The translations under genes were made by a program, and so were the position numbers. From Laceyella putida (GTDB lineage: Bacteria > Bacillota > Bacilli > Thermoactinomycetales > Thermoactinomycetaceae), in NCBI RefSeq assembly GCF_042665195.1, contig NZ_JBHTBW010000020.1:1-64000 (forward strand): DNA of 64,000 bases. Reading direction: 5' to 3'. The notes beneath the pieces are model-generated. The model was not told the origin of the DNA and did no database searches. It was given only the letters and a program-made list of their open reading frames with translations. Positions 53,115 to 62,079 of this stretch are shown here, in pieces; positions within the stretch are counted from its first letter, which is position 1, and every line of letters begins with the position of its first letter.

Positions 53115-54395
53115 TCAACGGTTGGCTTGTTTCTGCTTGAACTCCCGTTTTATATAGCCAAATTGCTCATCAAACATGTCCGCCTTGCGCAGCCAGATAT
53201 CTTGGCATTGGTTTTTGTCGTTAAAGTAGAAGGAGAGCTCTTTATCTTCAATCCGATATGTGAGAGAGTTGGACTTGGAACCAAACAGATCCGTTCCATT
53301 CTCCTTCGTCGGTTTGCCGAACACTTGCTTCACTTGTTGCGGCGTGATGTTTAACGGGGGTCTCTCCACGGTGGAATCGAAGGATTCTCCAGCGTTATAA
53401 GAATAAGAGTTCACGGAAATGGAAGCCAGCACCCCGCGATAAAACTTGGTATGGATCTCCCTGTTTTTATAACCGTAGTTCAGATATTGCGTCCCTTCTT
53501 CCATATTGTAACCCTTCGCGGAAACGCGCGTGCCGCACTTTTTATGTACGTCAGCCAAGCTGGTTCCCAACGGGCCGCAGTCATAGTTGATCATATCCCC
53601 CTTGCTGACCGCCGCCTTCAGCTTGTTCATGGCATCCAGTCCGCCGCTTGTTTCCTTGTGGGACGGTGCCCGGTGGATTTGGTTCAGATAGGTGTTTTTC
53701 TTCGCCAATGGAAACTTCCTGTTCTCATCTGTCAATTCAATCTGCAATAACTTCTGGTTATCCTTGCGCACCGTAAATCTCAATTCTTTTCCGTCTTCCA
53801 GTGCGTATTTGTAAGCAAGCGTTTTAACCTTGTCCTTCTCCGATTCCAAGGGCTTGTCACTCGTCGCTCCAAAGGTTCGCTTAATGTCGTTCAACGTTAT
53901 GGATGAGAATGTGTTATCAATAATGACCATCCGCTTTAAATGCTCATTTTCAAAATAAAGTAATGAGACATAATGATCTCCCTTCGCGTAACCAAGCGTT
54001 TGGGTGGTGTAAGCGACATTGAACGTCTTCTGGCTCAACACCGGCTCACCGCAGTTATCAATCACCCCGCGCAGGGTGGAACCCAACGGGCCGCAGTTGT
54101 AATGAATCATGTTACCATCCGCGGCCAAGTGCTTCAATTGGTCTATCTCCGTCTCTTGTGCTTGCTTCATGCCCAACAGCTCATACACCCAGTTGTTTGT
54201 TTTGTCTTTATAGGCGGACAACACAATCGTCATCACAACCGGAATCAGAATCACCCCAAACAGAAATGAAAAGAACCGCTTCAAGCCTTTGCGCTTCGGT
54301 TTTTCCCGTTCGAGCGGCTCATAGTCCATCACGTCTTCAGTCGAATCTTTCATCAAATCATCGTTGATATCATCAGATACTAATCGACGACCCAT
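53115..54395 (-). CDS. membrane-anchored two-repeat protein (paralogue 1)
   Basis: 426 aa from ATG 54395 (AGGAG 8 nt upstream). An acidic N-terminal cytosolic stretch of ~40 residues precedes one membrane segment (FFSFLFGVILIPVVMTIVLS); the extracellular part contains two repeats marked by IHYNCGPLGSTLRGVIDNCG and INYDCGPLGTSLADVHKKCG, each followed by strands and a 'FGKP/FGAT' turn. The same unit occurs twice in the downstream paralogue. The family is not recognised. Transcription probably starts upstream of this gene and continues into 51984-53096. Confidence 0.65.
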   Translation of the reverse strand: MGRRLVSDDINDDLMKDSTEDVMDYEPLEREKPKRKGLKRFFSFLFGVILIPVVMTIVLSAYKDKTNNWVYELLGMKQAQETEIDQLKHLAADGNMIHYNCGPLGSTLRGVIDNCGEPVLSQKTFNVAYTTQTLGYAKGDHYVSLLYFENEHLKRMVIIDNTFSSITLNDIKRTFGATSDKPLESEKDKVKTLAYKYALEDGKELRFTVRKDNQKLLQIELTDENRKFPLAKKNTYLNQIHRAPSHKETSGGLDAMNKLKAAVSKGDMINYDCGPLGTSLADVHKKCGTRVSAKGYNMEEGTQYLNYGYKNREIHTKFYRGVLASISVNSYSYNAGESFDSTVERPPLNITPQQVKQVFGKPTKENGTDLFGSKSNSLTYRIEDKELSFYFNDKNQCQDIWLRKADMFDEQFGYIKREFKQKQANR

Positions 54396-54481
54396 CCGGT
54401 TCACTCCTTTGCCATGAATATCCTATTGCATTTCTTCATTCTAGCAGAAATTTAATCAGAAGACCGTTGCAAAAATTATAA

Positions 54482-54518
54482 AAAAGGCACCCTTTCCCAT
54501 TAGGGAAGCGTGCCTTTT
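54482..54518 (-). terminator. terminator of the PhnD-like gene
   Basis: AAAAGGCAC...GTGCCTTTT stem with TTTTTT on the minus strand; also usable on the plus strand. Confidence 0.75.
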
Positions 54519-54589
54519 GTTCCAGTTCTCACTCTAAGAAAACGAGGCGACAAGGCCCCATTCGCGCCGGTCGCCCCGTTCCGTTCAAA

Positions 54590-55474
54590 CTATTGATTCA
54601 TGGTGTAACCCGCATCGATCAAGAACGACGCATTGCGCACCGATTGGTACATCCCGCGGTCGGCTTTCACGTATTTGACCAGTCCCAGTTCCCTCACGGC
54701 ATCCGGTTCTTTGACATGGGCATTGGCCAGCGCTTCCGTCAGTTTCGACCGCAACTGGGCATCCATCTCCGGATGGGCGGCGATCGGCGAGCCCGGGATG
54801 AAATCGGATTGCCAAAGGACGGTTAAGTCGCCTTGCTTGATCTCCCCGGCTTTCAACAGCGCCTTATAGGTCAGGTCATCCATCACCCCGCCGACGGCTT
54901 GCCCGCTCAACACCGCTTTCGCCACGGCGGTGTGGCTTCCCATGAAGCGCGTTTCACTGAAGAATGTGCGGGATTGGATATGCAATAATTGAAAATGGGC
55001 GTTGGGGATCAAGTAACCCGACGTGGAGGTGCGATCCACAAAGGCGAACGGCTTTCCTTGCAGATCGGCGATGGACTGGATGCCATTGCTTTTGCGGGTC
55101 ACAATCAAGCTGTGATACCCAATTCCCGTTTCGGGATAAGACTCCACCACCAACGGAACCGCCCCCAATTCTTTCTCCGCTTTCACATAGGAATAGGCGC
55201 CAAACAGCGCAAAATCGATCTTCCGCTCTTTCATCGCCGCAATGACGCTATCGTAGCTGTTGGGCATATACACTTCAATATCGACACCCAACTCTTTCTC
55301 CAAATGGGCGATCAGCTTTTCATAACGCTCTCGCATTTCTTCAGGGTTCCCTTTTGGCACGATTCCCATGCGCAGAGTGACATCACTCTTCGCACCCGCC
55401 AGGGTACTGCAACCCGTCACGACAACCACGAGAATGAGAACAGATAATAACCCGATAAGTCCCCAACGTTTCAT
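54590..55474 (-). CDS. PhnD-like phosphate/phosphonate-type substrate-binding lipoprotein
   Basis: 294-aa lipoprotein: signal peptide with lipobox VTGC (residue ~21), then a PhnD-type periplasmic-binding fold (TLRMGIVPKGNPEEMRERYE, YDSVIAAMKERKIDFALFG, VDRTSTSGYLIPNAHFQ). Such proteins bind phosphate, phosphite, phosphonates or other small anions and feed an ABC transporter; no permease or ATPase gene lies nearby, so it is an orphan or acts as a sensor. AGGAGG precedes ATG 55474; a 39-codon upstream extension is not needed. Confidence 0.87.
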   Translation of the reverse strand: MKRWGLIGLLSVLILVVVVTGCSTLAGAKSDVTLRMGIVPKGNPEEMRERYEKLIAHLEKELGVDIEVYMPNSYDSVIAAMKERKIDFALFGAYSYVKAEKELGAVPLVVESYPETGIGYHSLIVTRKSNGIQSIADLQGKPFAFVDRTSTSGYLIPNAHFQLLHIQSRTFFSETRFMGSHTAVAKAVLSGQAVGGVMDDLTYKALLKAGEIKQGDLTVLWQSDFIPGSPIAAHPEMDAQLRSKLTEALANAHVKEPDAVRELGLVKYVKADRGMYQSVRNASFLIDAGYTMNQ

Positions 55475-55691
55475 CACTTCATCCTCCTGCGATAACAAGG
55501 ATAAACTCCCTTGAAGTATATAGTGTAAGGGAAAACACCCAAAAAGACACGAGAAAATTCCCCCTTCCACTCCATGAATTAGGAGATTCATCCCGTGTTG
55601 TCACTTATTAAATCATGAACTGACCAGTCAAATCAATTCCCGTGACAAATAAGTATTTTTCTTGAAAAAGATAAAAGTGAGCTGTTTTCTT

Positions 55692-55721
55692 ATAAAAACA
55701 TTCACCTGGCTAGGTGAATGT
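55692..55721 (-). terminator. terminator of the DUF6323/DUF6179 operon
   Basis: ACATTCACCT/AGGTGAATGT stem followed on the minus strand by TTTTTATA. Confidence 0.8.
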
Positions 55722-55743
55722 GCTGAATTTATAGAACTCAATT

Positions 55744-57180
55744 TCAATAAAAATTGATTTCCTCATAGTCGATATCATAAATAAAGTTTTCAATGGATCC
55801 GATCCTGTCTTTGCTTAAGCTTTGCATAAATTCAATATAATGCATTCTCCATTCGGTCTCGGCCTCTTTCCCGCTTAAAACGATCGTTTCAAAATCCAGG
55901 AAATCACTCCGCAACTCCTCATAAAACACGATTTTCGCGAAGATAGCCAGTTCCATATCGCCAAATGTCTCAAAGAGCGCTTCGTACTCGTCTTCGAACA
56001 AACAATTGGAATCCAGCAAGTCTAAATAATCATGCAGTGAAAAAAAATTGGATCTGATGAGTTGAACTTTGTCTTCTTTTTTTTCACATTGCATGATTTC
56101 TTCAACTAATAATCGCAAGCGGACATCACTCATCCTGTCTGCCTCGCTTAATAACAGCACAATGGATTTTGGCTTCTCTTCTTTTTCCGTGATGATGACG
56201 GTTTCCAGACTGTTATGATTGGCGGCGTTGACAACTCTCTGTATAAGATTGTCTCTGCATTGATTCATGTAGTCTGTGAGTTGAGGATCTGTTTTTAAAT
56301 CGTGCTGCAATCGATCCATTGCTTCATGAATAGAGGAACTGATCTGAGACGCATTGAAATGAGTGAACAACCGATTTAACTGGTTATATTGATAGGCTGA
56401 AATCTTGACCTGATTTGCATCCCTCCCTGATAAAATCGAAAAAACCGAATTGTTTAACATCAACTCAAATATGTTAAATAATTCGATTCGGTAGTCAAAC
56501 CTGCAGGCCTTTCCAAAGTCGGCCAAAAGATCCAGTAGGTCCTGTCCGTTAAAAAAATGACAAAATCGCGTCTCCATTTTTAGACGCTCTAAATATTGCC
56601 TGATATAAAAAACACCCTGCAGACGCATGTCATCAATCGCCAAAGGATAATCAATGCTGGCCATGGTGTTATGGGCATCAAAAATGATGCCGTATTTTTT
56701 CATGAACACAGGCAATGATTCCTCAATGGTCATGTTGTAGGCATCCACTGGAACATCCAATTTGTTTCTTTTGATTTCTTTGTAGAGCAGTTTCGTTTCT
56801 TCGAAGCACTGACTGACCAGATCAACCCCTTTTTCATATACTTTTCTAATATCAGCGGTTTTTAAATCAATAACGGCTATATCCGGTTGCTCAAAGCTGA
56901 GGGTATAAGCGTCTACGGCATACAAGATGGAAGCCATGATGCTCTCCGCAGTTTCAGAGGTGACAGAGGAACTTTCCCCCTGGGTATACCGTCTGATCAA
57001 GTCCTGCAGGACAAGAATCAATCCATGTTGTATGTTGTAAACTTCTTGGCTGCTCAGCATTCCCGCGCGCAGTCCTTCATTCAAGAGGGATATGGTATAT
57101 TGGTTACGCTTCAGATTCGCCTTTCTTATCTTGCTCCGTGCGACCAATGCCGAAACATCTTTTAAGTTCTCAGATTCCAA
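55744..57180 (-). CDS. DUF6179 domain protein
   Basis: 478-aa soluble, almost entirely helical protein. Recognisable parts are LLNEGLRAGMLSSQEVYNIQ (near residue 31), AESIMASILYAVDAYTLSFE, and FNIFELMLNNSVFSILSGRD. I assign it to DUF6179 from memory of the family pattern and its constant pairing with DUF6323. There is no catalytic motif, membrane segment or signal peptide. TTG start with AAGGGG upstream, 2 bp after the stop of the DUF6323 gene, so the pair is one operon. Function unknown. Confidence 0.65.
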   Translation of the reverse strand: MESENLKDVSALVARSKIRKANLKRNQYTISLLNEGLRAGMLSSQEVYNIQHGLILVLQDLIRRYTQGESSSVTSETAESIMASILYAVDAYTLSFEQPDIAVIDLKTADIRKVYEKGVDLVSQCFEETKLLYKEIKRNKLDVPVDAYNMTIEESLPVFMKKYGIIFDAHNTMASIDYPLAIDDMRLQGVFYIRQYLERLKMETRFCHFFNGQDLLDLLADFGKACRFDYRIELFNIFELMLNNSVFSILSGRDANQVKISAYQYNQLNRLFTHFNASQISSSIHEAMDRLQHDLKTDPQLTDYMNQCRDNLIQRVVNAANHNSLETVIITEKEEKPKSIVLLLSEADRMSDVRLRLLVEEIMQCEKKEDKVQLIRSNFFSLHDYLDLLDSNCLFEDEYEALFETFGDMELAIFAKIVFYEELRSDFLDFETIVLSGKEAETEWRMHYIEFMQSLSKDRIGSIENFIYDIDYEEINFY

Positions 57181-57182
57181 TA

Positions 57183-57650
57183 CTAATCATCCCCTTCGAA
57201 CAACGACTCACTGAGCAGTGCTTCTCTTCTGAAATTCTCGGCAAACTCTTCAAGTTTGCTTTTTAAAAGTTCCAAAGAACCCGCGCAATCATTGTCAAAG
57301 TAATCCTTCATGATATGAATCAGCTTAAAATCGCCGATCTTATCTTCCGTTTCGTTTCTTAAATAATAAAAGATCTCGTGCAACTCATTTAGCGTGGATG
57401 CATAATTTGCGTCATTGATATAAGGAGAAGCGCAAAAAACCTCAATTAATTCTTTCGTCACCTCAATGCCCAGTTCCACCCGTCCATAATCATGCAGCAC
57501 TTTATTTCTGACGGCCATCATGTTTTGTACTTGATCGGGAGTTAAGATCAAGCCGTATTCTTTCGTCTTTTGATTCAATTCAAGTAATTCGCTCACAACT
57601 TTTTCCTGAATCGAACTGTTTATAGAGTTGAATATGCGGGATAAAAACAT
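57183..57650 (-). CDS. DUF6323 domain protein
   Basis: 155-aa soluble helical protein with VLHDYGRVELGIEVTKELIE (residues ~50-69), SPYINDANYASTLNELHEIF and NETEDKIGD, which I recall as DUF6323. It is immediately upstream of the DUF6179 gene and translationally close to it (stop and next start 2 bp apart). AGGAAGGGAAG precedes the ATG. Conserved two-gene cassettes of this type occur in Firmicutes without a known role. Confidence 0.65.
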   Translation of the reverse strand: MFLSRIFNSINSSIQEKVVSELLELNQKTKEYGLILTPDQVQNMMAVRNKVLHDYGRVELGIEVTKELIEVFCASPYINDANYASTLNELHEIFYYLRNETEDKIGDFKLIHIMKDYFDNDCAGSLELLKSKLEEFAENFRREALLSESLFEGDD

Positions 57651-57980
57651 GGTAGCTTCCCTTCCTCCCTTATCAGCGCAACGCTTTTCGCCTCAGGAAT
57701 GACGTTCATTTTTCGCCGTTAACCTCCTTCTCCCGGAATCGAATTTGCCGATAAATTAACTATTGACTTTCATCCGTTTTTATGTTATATTATATTTGGA
57801 TTTTATATATAATTTCCGCTTCCTCTATAATTTATCCTATCATCTCTTTTGTGTCAAATATTTTTCTCTCGTTTAAAATATCTGATTTTTCATCATATTA
57901 TGAAATATATCTTGTCGCTCAGTCCTTATGGATTAATCCATTAAAAAGTTCACCATTCTTAAAGTAGAACAAACACCTGA
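57651..57980. other. AT-rich intergenic region, no gene recognised
   Basis: About 330 bp, very AT-rich, between the DUF6323 start and a MITE. The plus-strand 61-codon frame at 57782 is hydrophobic only because of T-richness and has no ribosome site. Confidence 0.5.
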
Positions 57981-58100
57981 CTAGGGCGTGTTTGGCAAAT
58001 CGGGTTGACCATTGGGAGAAGGCGGAAAAACCATTCCCCAATGAGCAAGCGAATGGGAAAACGGTTTTGAAACCGCCGACAAATTTATCAGACACACCCT
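57981..58100 (+). mobile_element. MITE-like element, copy 5
   Basis: AGGGCGTGTTTGGCAAATC at the left and ATTTATCAGACACACCCT at the right form the terminal inverted repeats; the interior matches copies 1 and 3 except for a ~15-bp internal deletion. CTAG precedes the left end. Confidence 0.8.
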
Positions 58101-58293
58101 CTCATAAACGCTCTTATGCAAACCGATACCCTTCATTTTCCCCGTTGAAAATTCAGTTAAGTCCCTCGCGATTTTTGTGACAATCCACTTATCATATATC
58201 ATTTGTCCACATAAATAAACTAACCAATCAATTATTATTTAATAATGTTAAGTAACCTTATGCTATAATCATCATATAGTGAGGTGATTTAAC

Positions 58294-58614
58294 ATGAAGT
58301 CATCTTCTTTATGCCCAAGAATGGAAAAGGCAATGAACATCATCAGCAAACGTTGGACAGGGTTGATTATTTATCAGCTTCTTTCAGGCCCTCAGCGGTT
58401 TTGTGGAATAGAATCCAACATTCCCATCAGCGGAAGGCTTCTATCCGAGAGACTGAAAGACTTGGAACATGAGGGAATTGTTAAACGAGCAGTATACCCG
58501 GAAACCCCAGTTCGCATAGAATACTCCTTAACCGACAAAGGACTTGCGCTGGAACCAATCATCAGGGAGATTGAAAAATGGTCACAAGCCTGGGTGGATG
58601 CGGAACAGGATTGA
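58294..58614 (+). CDS. HxlR-family winged-helix regulator
   Basis: 106 aa with the family pattern CPRMEKAMNIISKRWTGLII (Cys near residue 6 and the KW-type helix), RFCGIESNIPISGRLLSERL for the recognition helix, and YSLTDKGLALEPIIREIEKW. HxlR proteins often sense aldehydes, quinones or diamide through the N-terminal Cys. A TATAAT at 58264-58269 lies 24 bp upstream of the ATG, after a ribosome site GAGGTGA. No divergent target gene is evident; the neighbour upstream is the MITE. Confidence 0.87.
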   Translation: MKSSSLCPRMEKAMNIISKRWTGLIIYQLLSGPQRFCGIESNIPISGRLLSERLKDLEHEGIVKRAVYPETPVRIEYSLTDKGLALEPIIREIEKWSQAWVDAEQD

Positions 58615-58631
58615 ATAAGCCCATGTCAAAC

Positions 58632-58672
58632 AAAAAGCCAACTCTCCCCCGTTGGAGAAGAGCTGGCTTTTT
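58632..58672. terminator. bidirectional terminator between converging genes
   Basis: AAAAAGCCA/TGGCTTTTT with an inner CTCT/AGAAG pairing, between the HxlR gene and the converging 84-aa gene. Confidence 0.75.
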
Positions 58673-58926
58673 CATCCCCTGTTCGTCACCAGTGCCATCG
58701 TCAAACCAAACACAGACAGCATCAAGAAAACGTAAAGGACTTTTTGCGTGAGTGAAAAGTCAGATAGTTTACGCGGGAACAATGTCGTAAGTTTCGTCCA
58801 GATCACCATCGCCAATCCGACGCCCAATATATGCACCAGAAACGATTGCTCCAATAGCAGAGCGAAGATAAAAGCCAGGGTTAAAAGTCCCACTCCCCAT
58901 ATCCGACTTCTCGGGTCATCCACCAT
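58672..58926 (-). CDS. small membrane protein
   Basis: 84 aa with three hydrophobic segments (IWGVGLLTLAFIFALLLEQS, VHILGVGLAMVIWTKL, KVLYVFLMLSVFGLTMAL). A GGGAGCGG ribosome site precedes the ATG. It converges with the HxlR gene onto a shared terminator. No family recognised; probably a genuine small gene. Confidence 0.6.
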   Translation of the reverse strand: MVDDPRSRIWGVGLLTLAFIFALLLEQSFLVHILGVGLAMVIWTKLTTLFPRKLSDFSLTQKVLYVFLMLSVFGLTMALVTNRG

Positions 58927-59032
58927 CGTCCGCTCCCTTCACAGTCCAGCTGATTTGGAATGCCATTTGGATTAGGAAGATTTACACTTATTTTCTCGTA
59001 TCTCACGTTCCATTTCAATTATTATATGAAAG

Positions 59033-59070
59033 CAAAAAGCCCTGTGATCCATTTCACGGGCACACAGGGC
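59033..59070 (-). terminator. terminator of the PH-domain gene
   Basis: GCCCTGTG/CACAGGGC stem followed on the minus strand by TTTTTGCTTT, 19 bp after the stop. Confidence 0.75.
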
Positions 59071-59088
59071 GGGGGGCAAAAGCCGCGA

Positions 59089-59706
59089 TTAGCTGTTGAT
59101 GTAACGATCAAACACGAAACCGTAATCCGTCACGAGATAGCGATTTCTCGTGCTCGCAAGCCAATCAAAAGCGATTTGGTTCAATTCCTTAAACTGTTGG
59201 CTCAGTACGCCTTCCGTGCTTCTGATTTGGCTCAAGGTGGTTGAGGCCATTTCCAAGCTCTGTCTGGCAAAGCCCAACAGCGCTTCACTGTCGCTTTGTA
59301 CGATGCCGATGCGAATCAACGCTTTGTAGAGGTCTTTCAACTCTTCCATATGCTTTTTATGTACGTCGATCGAGTACTCCATGTTTTTACCCAGCATGAA
59401 TTTGATTTCCACGTCGATATCCATCATGCCGGCTGTCTCCAGGGTCACATTGGAGATTCTGTAGTTGCAATAATCATAGCGGCGAAGTGTGCGTTTTTTG
59501 CTCGCCGCGCTGGTTCCGTCCAGATGGATCAGCGCCTTGTTGGTAAAGCAATATTCATCCGCCTTCGATTTGATGAGGAAATAAATGCGCTCATTATCCT
59601 CATGCATCACATAATCATCGGTGTCGACTTTGTTATAATCTTCCGGTTTGATGACAATCCCGACATCACTTAAGCCCAGCACATCAGATGCCACTTTGCC
59701 AAACAT
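59089..59706 (-). CDS. bacterial PH-domain (YvbH-like) protein
   Basis: 205 aa. A bacterial pleckstrin-homology domain occupies the first ~125 residues (YFLIKSKADEYCFTNKALIH, then SKKRTLRRYDYCNYRISNVT), followed by a YvbH-type helical oligomerisation tail (ALLGFARQSLEMASTTLSQI and QQFKELNQIAFDWL). Such proteins are soluble and form rings; their role is not settled, possibly membrane or stress related. Single gene with its own terminator. Confidence 0.82.
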   Translation of the reverse strand: MFGKVASDVLGLSDVGIVIKPEDYNKVDTDDYVMHEDNERIYFLIKSKADEYCFTNKALIHLDGTSAASKKRTLRRYDYCNYRISNVTLETAGMMDIDVEIKFMLGKNMEYSIDVHKKHMEELKDLYKALIRIGIVQSDSEALLGFARQSLEMASTTLSQIRSTEGVLSQQFKELNQIAFDWLASTRNRYLVTDYGFVFDRYINS

Positions 59707-59836
59707 GTTATCAAGCCCTTTCCTATTTCATTTTGGTGAGGCAGTTATCACATTCTAATCATTCTGCGGACATCTATTATACTATCATTCCACCTGCCTA
59801 TAACATAGAACTTGTTTAAATTAAGCAATAATTTGT

Positions 59837-60040
59837 TTAAATATCGCTTTTTATCATATAAATCAAGACAAAAAAACCGACACTATCACTTGGGTTGCCC
59901 CTCATTTTTGGGCGATCTTCCGAAGCGCCACCTCCATTTCCACCGGTCGCACCCCCTGCACGATTTTTCTCAATCTCCCCATCACGACCGACGAAAATGG
60001 TGGTGGGAAGCGCACACCCCAAGATGATCGATTTTTTCAT
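59837..60040 (-). CDS. doubtful short gene or thioredoxin-like relic
   Basis: About 67 codons starting MKKSIILGCALPTTIFVGRD, then a Gly-rich polar stretch. LPTTIFVGRDGEI recalls the strand near the cis-Pro of TlpA-type thioredoxins, so it may be a relic. It is divergent from the XRE-TPR regulator that starts 145 bp away. A GGGAG site lies upstream. Its status is uncertain. Confidence 0.3.
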   Translation of the reverse strand: MKKSIILGCALPTTIFVGRDGEIEKNRAGGATGGNGGGASEDRPKMRGNPSDSVGFFVLIYMIKSDI

Positions 60041-60100
60041 TTCCCATTCTCCCATCGTTTGATTCTCTTACCATCTTACTATAGAAGGGGAAAACCATCC

Positions 60101-60130
60101 TTTACACAAATAAATTTCAATTGCTACAAT
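60101..60130 (+). promoter_or_regulatory. sigma-A promoter of the XRE-TPR regulator
   Basis: TTTACA (60101-60106), 18-bp spacer, TACAAT (60125-60130), 55 bp upstream of the ATG. Confidence 0.6.
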
Positions 60131-60185
60131 GTTTTGGTATATTGAGAATAAAGAAAAAAACAATAGAGTAGGACTTGAGGTGGCC

Positions 60186-61490
60186 ATGCATATCGGAGAA
60201 AAAATACGACAAATTCGTATGATGAAGAATATGAAGCAGAGTGAATTGGTCGAAGGCATCTGTTCCATCGCTTATCTCAGCCGGGTTGAAAATGGCAAAT
60301 CCAAGCCATCCGCCCAATTTATCCGCGCTGTATGCCAGAAGCTCGGTATTGCTCCCGAGGACATAAGCGATGATCAGTCCAACAAAAAGAAACAACGGAT
60401 CACCAACATCATCAACCAATACAAAAAGACCCGCATCCTTAATGAAACAGATGAATATCTACTGAAGCTTGCCCTGTTTGAATCTCATCTTTTGGACACT
60501 TTGATCAACATATACACGATTTTGATCCGGCATTATCTGGCCGACAACAAAATCAAAGAGGCGCAGCACATTTTCCAGTTATCGCAGCAATCGATTCCCG
60601 ATGAAGCTCCACCCGATCTGGCCGTCGAATTTTTTTACTACTATCTCAACTGCGGCAATATTTTTTTCGCCACACAAGATTACATCAAAGCAACGGATTA
60701 CTACGAACGGGCCGAACGCCTATCCCGTTGGGTGGGTGACAAGGACTTGGCCATTCTCAATTACAATCTGAGCCTCGTCAAACAACATTTATCCCAAGAC
60801 AAGACGATTTGCCTGCACTATTCGCAAAAATGCTATGAATTACATAAAAAGTTGGGCAATGAGGTTGACCTGGCCAAAGTGCTCATCACCCAAGCGACGC
60901 AATACAATTTAAACCACAAATACAATCAGGCGATCAAGTGTTTGGATCAGGCGTTGGAGATCGTATTGAGGACCGAAAACGTCAATTTTCTTGGCATGAT
61001 CGAATACAATTACGGCCGCGCTTATCAATTGAAGGGAGAAATAGAAACGGCCATACAGCATTATGAGACATGCCTTCACCTGCGGAACAAGATCGGGGCC
61101 GATCAACCCAAGGTGCACACGTACCGCGAATTGGTGCTGATCTATATGGAGCGAAAAGACTTGGCCAAAGTGGACCAATACCTAAAGGAAGGCTTGCGCA
61201 TCGCGGAAACCCATCAACAATGGTACCACTATATTGAGTTTTGCATGTTTAAAGCGATGTTATATAAATCTCATTTCAAGGACCAATTATACGAAAAAGA
61301 AACGCAGAAACTGATTGAATTGGCCGTTGAACGGAACCAACTGAACCTGGCAAAAAAAATGGCCCATGATTTGGGCCGACATTATTACGAGAAAAATGCC
61401 TATAAAAAAGCTGCGGATTATTATGACATGGCTCTCAAATTTGAAGGAAATTTGCATGCCCCAACTACGTTAGCAGACAGAGAAAGCTGA
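60186..61490 (+). CDS. XRE-family regulator with TPR repeats (RRNPP/NprR-like)
   Basis: 434 aa from ATG 60186 (GAGGTGG upstream). An N-terminal XRE helix-turn-helix (IGEKIRQIRMMKNMKQSELV then GICSIAYLSRVENGKSKPSA, residues 3-60) is followed by about 370 residues of TPR-like helical pairs (for example DYIKATDYYERAERLSRW, YNQAIKCLDQALEIV, AIQHYETCLHLRNKIG). This is the architecture of peptide-controlled RRNPP regulators such as PlcR, NprR and Rap-type sensors. No canonical signal-peptide-bearing Phr gene follows; a 45-codon minus-strand ORF with a strong ribosome site lies downstream. Peptide regulation is inferred. Confidence 0.8.
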   Translation: MHIGEKIRQIRMMKNMKQSELVEGICSIAYLSRVENGKSKPSAQFIRAVCQKLGIAPEDISDDQSNKKKQRITNIINQYKKTRILNETDEYLLKLALFESHLLDTLINIYTILIRHYLADNKIKEAQHIFQLSQQSIPDEAPPDLAVEFFYYYLNCGNIFFATQDYIKATDYYERAERLSRWVGDKDLAILNYNLSLVKQHLSQDKTICLHYSQKCYELHKKLGNEVDLAKVLITQATQYNLNHKYNQAIKCLDQALEIVLRTENVNFLGMIEYNYGRAYQLKGEIETAIQHYETCLHLRNKIGADQPKVHTYRELVLIYMERKDLAKVDQYLKEGLRIAETHQQWYHYIEFCMFKAMLYKSHFKDQLYEKETQKLIELAVERNQLNLAKKMAHDLGRHYYEKNAYKKAADYYDMALKFEGNLHAPTTLADRES

Positions 61491-61539
61491 TCCTGCCCAC
61501 GGGTCAGCTTCCATCCTGTCCATTTGCCGCTATCCCGGA

Positions 61540-61677
61540 TCAATCTTCAACTGGCATGCCGCCGGGAGGTGGCTGATCCCCTTCGGTCACCACATCGGGG
61601 GGGTCTTGTGGTTTCTTGGCATCTTCTGTGCCGGTCTTCTCTTTCCAACGAACCGCTAACCACTGCCACTGTTTCAT
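61540..61677 (-). CDS. small Pro-rich acidic protein
   Basis: 45 codons on the minus strand beginning MKQWQWLAVRWKEKTG and ending in a Pro/Gly/Asp-rich tail. AAGGAGGG is ideally placed before the ATG at 61677. There is no hydrophobic signal. It converges with the XRE-TPR regulator gene. A gene is supported by the ribosome site only; function unknown. Confidence 0.5.
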   Translation of the reverse strand: MKQWQWLAVRWKEKTGTEDAKKPQDPPDVVTEGDQPPPGGMPVED

Positions 61678-62079
61678 TGAAATCCCTCCTTGTCAACTAC
61701 TTTATCGGTTGTGTGAGACCCCATGACCACACTGTGGCATGTCGAAAGGGCACGCACATCGTGAAACATTTCATTTCATATAAAAATTAAAACAGTTTCA
61801 CCACAGAAAATCCAGTTAACCAAAATAGTTAAATGACTGAAGTTCATCCTCTGTTTTTCTCGATTTTTAACTACTCCATTTAACCTTCCGGGCCTTTGAT
61901 CCCTCACTTGAACCGCTTTTGGATCCTTTTCTCCTGATTTTGCGTCAAATCACCTGCGTTAAATTCGATAAAATATCTGAAGAATAACGCGTTATTTAAC
62001 TCATTGCAGTAAACTTTGACCCCTTTTTATAATAAAAATGCAATCTCCTCTCAGCTTTTTATTTTGCGGAGGCATAGGC
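61678..62079. other. intergenic region
   Basis: About 400 bp without a gene. It includes a palindrome AATAACGCGTTATT near 61984-61997 and AT-rich promoter-like DNA before the broken Crp/Fnr gene. It may hold the operator of that former gene. Confidence 0.4.
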
